Assembly (NCBI GenBank): GCA_003169735.1
Contig: PNAP01000098.1
Span: forward strand, 1 to 64,000
Origin: Chloroflexota bacterium
GTDB taxonomy: Bacteria; Chloroflexota; Limnocylindria; Limnocylindrales; CSP1-4
Direction: 5' to 3'
Length of the DNA: 64,000 nucleotides
Positions 60,301-64,000 of the stretch are shown here, one piece after another; the stretch's first letter is position 1, and each line of letters starts with the position of its first letter. Under the pieces are notes generated by a model. It saw only the letters and a program-made list of their open reading frames with translations, searched no databases and was not told the origin of the DNA. Both the position numbers and the translations under genes were made by a program.

Positions 60301-60919
60301 GGAACTGGCCCAGATCGATGCCGACCTGCGGACGATGGCCGATCCCCAATTCGTCGCCTTCAGCCACACCGTCCGTGCCATCGCCGCCTGGGCCCGCGGC
60401 GACGAGGTGACCGCTCGGGCCGAGAACCTCGCGACCATCGGTGAGGACGCCAGCCGGTCCCTCCTGGCCTATGCCATGGCGGGGCGGCACGCGCTTCTCG
60501 CAAAGGACCTGGACGCGGCCCGCCAGGACCGCGACGGACTCGTGGCGCTCTCACCCCATGCGGGGCATGCCGCCCGCCTGCGCGAGCTCGAGGGAGGCAT
60601 CGCGGCGCTGGAGGGGCGGCCTTCCGAGGCCCTGGAGCTGTTCGGCCAGGCCATCCCGGTGTACGAGGGGCTGGGGCTGGCCCTCGACATCGCCATCGCC
60701 GGCCTGGTCATGGTGACGGTGATGGACCCTGCCGAGCCGCGGGTGCGCGCGGCCGGCCTCGAGGCCCGGGCGCGGTTCGCCGCCATCGGCGCGAAGCCGT
60801 TCGTGGCACGCATGGACGTGATCCTTGGCAGCGAGGCGGCCGTGGAGTCGGCAGCGGGGCAGACCGGGGGCGCATCGCGCCGAGGGAAAGTCCCCGGCGC
60901 CGCTCGTGCGGGAGGGTGA
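57377..60919 (+). CDS. Double zinc ribbon + class III nucleotidyl cyclase + AAA ATPase + TPR-like protein
   Basis: CANCSTENRADRRFCSECG/CPSCGSPYEAGEKFCGACG; RRLVSILFADLVGFTPFAEERDAEEVRATLDRYF; VIGPAGIGKTRLAWEF. Confidence 0.93.
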   Translation: MICANCSTENRADRRFCSECGSALTMGCPSCGSPYEAGEKFCGACGTPLSATASERSSGPNPAPDAVTARTERRLVSILFADLVGFTPFAEERDAEEVRATLDRYFELAQEVIGRYGGTVEKFIGDAVMAVWGAPTTHEDDAERAVRAALELVAAVTSGATSMQVRAGVLTGEAAVTVGATNQGLVAGDLVNTASRLQSVAPPGTVLVGESTRRAAEKAITFESAGEQLLKGKAAPVAAWRALRVVAQRGGRNRSDALEAPFVGRDDELRLLKELFHATSREGRARLVSVIGPAGIGKTRLAWEFLKYVDGLVETVWYHDGRSPAYGEGISFWALGEMVRRRAGLLEADDEATTRASITATVAEHVPDADERRWIEPALLALLGIEATVPADQLFGAWRTFFERLAATAPVVLVFEDYHFADPGLLDFVDHLLEWSRNAPIYVVTLARPELLEKRPTWGAGKRNFTSLHLEPLPEVAMRQLLAGLVPGLPGRAVRAIVARADGIPLYAVEIVRMLLAEGRLVLGGNAYQPVGDLADLAVPDTLTAVIGSRLDGLAAEDRTVVQDAAALGQSFTLAGLAAVSGTDPATLQPRLDHLVRVELLTLTADPRSPERGQYAFVQALIREVAYRTLSKAGRKARHLAAARYFEALGSDELAGALASHYLAAFTNAAPGPESTALEAQARVALRAAAARAADLGAHAQAVAFLDQTLTVTHDVTERAGLLERLGQSAEAGGDADRAEAALEEALAIRRTAGDRAAATGTAAMLASMLLNVRSSSDLVERIHGLAAEFADQAAEPAGVALVGQVARAMFLMRSGIDCLPVADQVLAAAERLDLVPVIADTLITKGSVLAGTGRSYEGLSLIETGVRLAEQHGLPRTGLRGRLNLGFFLAGHDPEAAMATLRPALREARRLGDRSLIPNIIANIAGASYFSGRSLEVLPEIEATLAMDYEGVHRTWLVAEAAWHRALLGMPVDEELAQIDADLRTMADPQFVAFSHTVRAIAAWARGDEVTARAENLATIGEDASRSLLAYAMAGRHALLAKDLDAARQDRDGLVALSPHAGHAARLRELEGGIAALEGRPSEALELFGQAIPVYEGLGLALDIAIAGLVMVTVMDPAEPRVRAAGLEARARFAAIGAKPFVARMDVILGSEAAVESAAGQTGGASRRGKVPGAARAGG

Positions 60920-60996
60920 TCGTCGCTCCGCTGAACCTGTCAGGACCGAGTGGCAAGCCGCTGGCGAGTGATATGGAGTGGCATACTGCCTGAGCC

Positions 60997-62001
60997 ATGT
61001 CCGATGCGCGGCGTAAAGCCGCCCGCGCCCCAAGGCGCTCGTCGCGGGGCGACGACGTGCACCCCCCGGATCCCCTTGGCGATGACTTCTACTTCCATGC
61101 GCTGATGGATTCGACGTCGGACAGCATCTACTTCAAGGACCGCGAGTGCCGCCTGCAGCGGGTGAGTCGGCGGCTCGCCCAGAGCCTCGGGTTCTCCGAT
61201 CCGGCCGAGGTCATCGGAAAGACCGACCGGGAGCTGTTCGGTGAAGCGTTCGGGCAGCGGACCTCCATCGACGACATGCGCATCATGGAGTCGGACCAAG
61301 GCATCGCCGGCCTCGTCGAGAGTCGGACGCTCGAGGATGGCCGCGTGAACTGGACGCTCACGAGCAAGCTGCCGCTCCACGATGATGCGGGCAACGTCGT
61401 GGGCCTGATGGGCATCACCCGCGAGATCAACGAGCTCAAGCAGGCCGAGCTGGACCTGCAGCACCTCGCGACCCACGACAGCCTGACCGGTCTCCCTAAC
61501 CGGTACCTGATGATGGACCGCCTTCAGCGCATCCTGCTGCAGGCCCAGCGCTCCGACACCATCGTCGGCGTCCTGTTCATCGACCTCGACTGCTTCAAGG
61601 CCGTCAACGACGCCCATGGGCACGAGTTCGGCGACGAGATGCTCCGAGCGATCGCGCAGCGGCTCGTGCGCAGCGTCCGCTCGAGCGATACGGTGGCGCG
61701 CATCGGCGGCGACGAGTTCGTCGTCATCCTCGACGAGCTCGAGAAGAGCGAGCACGCGATGGTCGTGGCGGGGAACGTGCGGCGGAATCTCGCGCAGCCG
61801 CTGATCCTGGAGCGACGCAAGGTGAAGATCACGGTGAGCATCGGCATCAGCTTTCGTCCCCAGAACGGATCGGACGCCGAGGTCGTCCTGCGCGCTGCGG
61901 ACTACGCCATGTATCTGGCCAAGAAGGGCGGCAAGGACGCCTGGGCGGTCTGCCCCGTCGATGTCGCTTCGTCAGCCGGGGACCTGCCGATCACGGAGTG
62001 A
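60997..62001 (+). CDS. PAS-GGDEF diguanylate cyclase
   Basis: PAS STSDSIYFKDRECRLQRVSRR; GGDEF ARIGGDEFVVIL; DSLTGLPNRYLMMDRL. Confidence 0.95.
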   Translation: MSDARRKAARAPRRSSRGDDVHPPDPLGDDFYFHALMDSTSDSIYFKDRECRLQRVSRRLAQSLGFSDPAEVIGKTDRELFGEAFGQRTSIDDMRIMESDQGIAGLVESRTLEDGRVNWTLTSKLPLHDDAGNVVGLMGITREINELKQAELDLQHLATHDSLTGLPNRYLMMDRLQRILLQAQRSDTIVGVLFIDLDCFKAVNDAHGHEFGDEMLRAIAQRLVRSVRSSDTVARIGGDEFVVILDELEKSEHAMVVAGNVRRNLAQPLILERRKVKITVSIGISFRPQNGSDAEVVLRAADYAMYLAKKGGKDAWAVCPVDVASSAGDLPITE

Positions 62002-62093
62002 TCCCACCGTGACGCGAGGCACGGCTGAGTTCCCAGGACGCGACTTCCGCGTCGAGGGTGTGGCAGGCGGATAGGGCGGGTGGCGCCTGCTGG

Positions 62094-62711
62094 TCAGCCG
62101 GTGACCCAGCAGCCCGACGGTTGCAGGGTGCCATCGGTCGAGGCTCGGTCGAACACGGCACCCGAGAAGCCAGCCACGACATCCCCGACCTGCGTCCCGC
62201 TCGCCACGGTCCGCAGTTGGATCTCGGTGCCAGGGGGGATGGCCCCTGGCTTCAGCGCGAACAGGAACGGGCCGTCAGAGACGGCCCGGCCGATGGCGTC
62301 TGGTCCCGTGTACGTAAGGGCAGCGCCGAAGTCCGTCGTCCCGAAGATGTAGCGATGGGGTTCGCCGCCGCCGGCCGAGGGGCACACCATGGCGAACGCC
62401 GCCGTGCCGGTCGGGATCACGCCACCGCCCGATGGCGCGGGCGCCGTGCTCACCGTGGCGGTGGCGAGGATGGTCGTCTGGCCGTCGACCGTGCGTCGGA
62501 TGACGATCGCGTCCGCCTCGAAGTGGAACGAGAGCACTCCTTCGTCGGTCGTGAACGCATGCTCATCCGATGGCGTCGGCGACGGCGTGAGGGTCGCCAA
62601 CCCGGTCGGTGCCGGGGCATCGTGCTGCGGCAGGACGACAAGGGCGACGGCTGCGGCAAGGAGCGCGGCAAGCAAGAGGACGTACGCCGCGGAGAAGTGG
62701 AGCCGGCTCAT
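62094..62711 (-). CDS. Membrane-anchored/secreted hypothetical protein
   Basis: N-terminal TM AAYVLLLAALLAAAVALVVL; Thr/Pro/Ser linker. Confidence 0.7.
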   Translation of the reverse strand: MSRLHFSAAYVLLLAALLAAAVALVVLPQHDAPAPTGLATLTPSPTPSDEHAFTTDEGVLSFHFEADAIVIRRTVDGQTTILATATVSTAPAPSGGGVIPTGTAAFAMVCPSAGGGEPHRYIFGTTDFGAALTYTGPDAIGRAVSDGPFLFALKPGAIPPGTEIQLRTVASGTQVGDVVAGFSGAVFDRASTDGTLQPSGCWVTG

Positions 62712-62935
62712 CTGCGACCCCCCGCGAATCATCGCGAGTGGCTCTGCGAGGCCGCTCGTTCGGTCAGCGTGCTGCCCTGCCACTTGGCGGCGAACTCGGC
62801 GGGGGTCATCGATGGACAGGGTAGCGGGCGGTACACCTCGTCACGCGGTCGCTCGTCGACCCATGCGTGGGCCTCGGAGGCGGTCGGCGCAGAATGTGCC
62901 TCGCGGTAAGTGAGCGCATCTAGGAGGTCAGGACG

Positions 62936-63130
62936 ATGCCAGGCAAGAAGACCAGCCGACGAGTCGCCAAGGAAGCCGGCAAAGAGCTCAAGAGCAAGAC
63001 TTCGACCCCGGCCGAACAGAGTGTTGCCGGGAGCGATCTGGTCCAGGCGGGCGCGAAGAAGGCTGCGCCACCCAAGGTGACCAAACCGGCGAAGAAGGCA
63101 ACCGCGAAGAAGGGGAAGTCGGCGAAGTAG
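62936..63130 (+). CDS. Small Lys/Ala-rich basic protein (histone H1-like tail)
   Basis: RBS aggaggt; MPGKKTSRRVAKEAGKELKSKTSTPAEQSVAGSDLVQAGAKKAAPPKVTKPAKKATAKKGKSAK. Confidence 0.65.
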   Translation: MPGKKTSRRVAKEAGKELKSKTSTPAEQSVAGSDLVQAGAKKAAPPKVTKPAKKATAKKGKSAK

Positions 63131-63181
63131 CCCGCGCCCCGAGCGATCCCCAGACCCACGCGAGGTGGTCGCGCGAGACGA

Positions 63182-64000
63182 TCACATCGGGCCGGGGCGC
63201 ACGACCACCTTCAGGCCCCGGCGCGAGGCGAGCGCCTCGAATGCGGCCACGCCCTCTGCGAGCTGGAAGACGTCCGTCACCAGTCCGCGGAGGTTCACGG
63301 TGCCCGCGGCCACCAGGTCCACCGCCCGTGATAGATCCCCTGGGCGCATCCGGCGGCAGAAGACAAGCGTGAGGCCCTTGCGCCGCCCTTCCGAAGCCTG
63401 GAAGGAGGTCCGGTCGCTGCCCGGGATGCCGACCAGCACGACTCGCCCGCCGGGCCGGGCAAGTCGAAATGCGGCCGCGAGCGCCTCGTCGGTCCCCGCG
63501 CACTCGAAGACGGCATCGAACGCGAGCGGAGGCGGCTCATCCTTTCCGGCGAGCCACGTCGACGGCGCTCCCGATGCGCGTGCCGCGTCTACGCGGTGCG
63601 GCAGCAGGTCCGTGGCAGCGATGTCGTGAATGCCCACGGCACGAATGGCACGAATCAACAGCAGCCCGATGGGCCCGGCGCCGACCACGGCCGCCCGCAT
63701 GCCCGGCCGGAGGCCTGCCAGGTCCAGGGCGTGCAGCGAGACACCCAGCGGCTCGAGCAGGCTGGCCTCCACGTCGGTGAGTCGATCGGGCAGCTCTACG
63801 AGCAGGCGTTCCGGCCAGGCCATCCACGTTCGGAGGGCGCCGTCGGTGGGAGTCTGCCCGCTGAAGCGAATGTCGTCGCAGAGCTCCCCATGGCCCGCCA
63901 CACAACTCTCACAAGCGCCGCACGAATCAGCGGGCTCCACGACAACGCGCACGCCGGCGCGTGGACCGGACGCAACAACGGCTGCGAACTCATGGCCGAG
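63182..64000 (-). CDS. Zinc-dependent alcohol/polyol dehydrogenase (5' end outside window)
   Basis: GHEFAAVV, CGACESCVAGHGELC structural Zn site, AAVVGAGPIGLLLIRAI. Confidence 0.9.
   Translation of the reverse strand, partial: LGHEFAAVVASGPRAGVRVVVEPADSCGACESCVAGHGELCDDIRFSGQTPTDGALRTWMAWPERLLVELPDRLTDVEASLLEPLGVSLHALDLAGLRPGMRAAVVGAGPIGLLLIRAIRAVGIHDIAATDLLPHRVDAARASGAPSTWLAGKDEPPPLAFDAVFECAGTDEALAAAFRLARPGGRVVLVGIPGSDRTSFQASEGRRKGLTLVFCRRMRPGDLSRAVDLVAAGTVNLRGLVTDVFQLAEGVAAFEALASRRGLKVVVRPGPM

Noticed and set aside
62037-62053. Short hairpin GACGCG-ACTTC-CGCGTC between convergent genes
   Set aside because: Six-bp stem without T-run; expected frequently by chance in GC-rich DNA
1-64000. 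Numerous long ORFs antisense or out of frame to the called genes (e.g. 2767..4395 -, 5036..6190 -, 12253..13536 -, 46840..48414 -)
   Set aside because: High-GC codon bias opens shadow frames; products are Arg/Ala/Pro-, His- or Asp-rich without domain motifs, and the opposite frame encodes a recognisable protein
1-64000. tRNA/rRNA genes, transposases, toxin-antitoxin or restriction modules
   Set aside because: None recognised by eye on either strand; a tRNAscan/Infernal run would be needed to exclude small RNAs

Overview
GC-rich bacterial chromosomal window; gene content (F420-type enzymes, GH57 and glycogen genes, class III cyclase/AAA/TPR protein, zinc-ribbon fusions) suggests a Chloroflexota- or Actinobacteria-like host, but this is inference. 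Most of the 64 kb is ordinary chromosome. It contains: a xylose operon (ROK regulator C-terminus, xylF-xylH-xylG-xylA-xylB); a sugar oxidoreductase/aldose epimerase divergon; fabI; a beta-CASP MBL nuclease; an S8 protease; a glycogen cluster (glgA, glgP, GH57); lysA; two sulfotransferases; two F420-type oxidoreductases; a K+ channel; lepB; mscL with a zinc ribbon; rplY; a two-component system plus HtrA protease; folB-folP-folC; a PASTA kinase; galU; transporters; an HTH regulator plus NirK-like cupredoxin pair; a collagen-like/cupredoxin accessory patch; a nucleotidyl cyclase-AAA-TPR protein; and a GGDEF protein. No rRNA, tRNA, CRISPR array, transposase or phage module was recognised. The best candidates for new biology are: (1) a three-copy motif forming a 169-bp dyad between divergent glgA and glgP; (2) a leaderless HTH/NirK-like pair whose NirK homologue lacks any His at the expected catalytic position; (3) a recurrent leaderless-promoter architecture; (4) a cupredoxin with replaced copper ligands; (5) micro-uORFs overlapping regulator start codons. 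No searches could be run, so all family assignments come from motif recognition.
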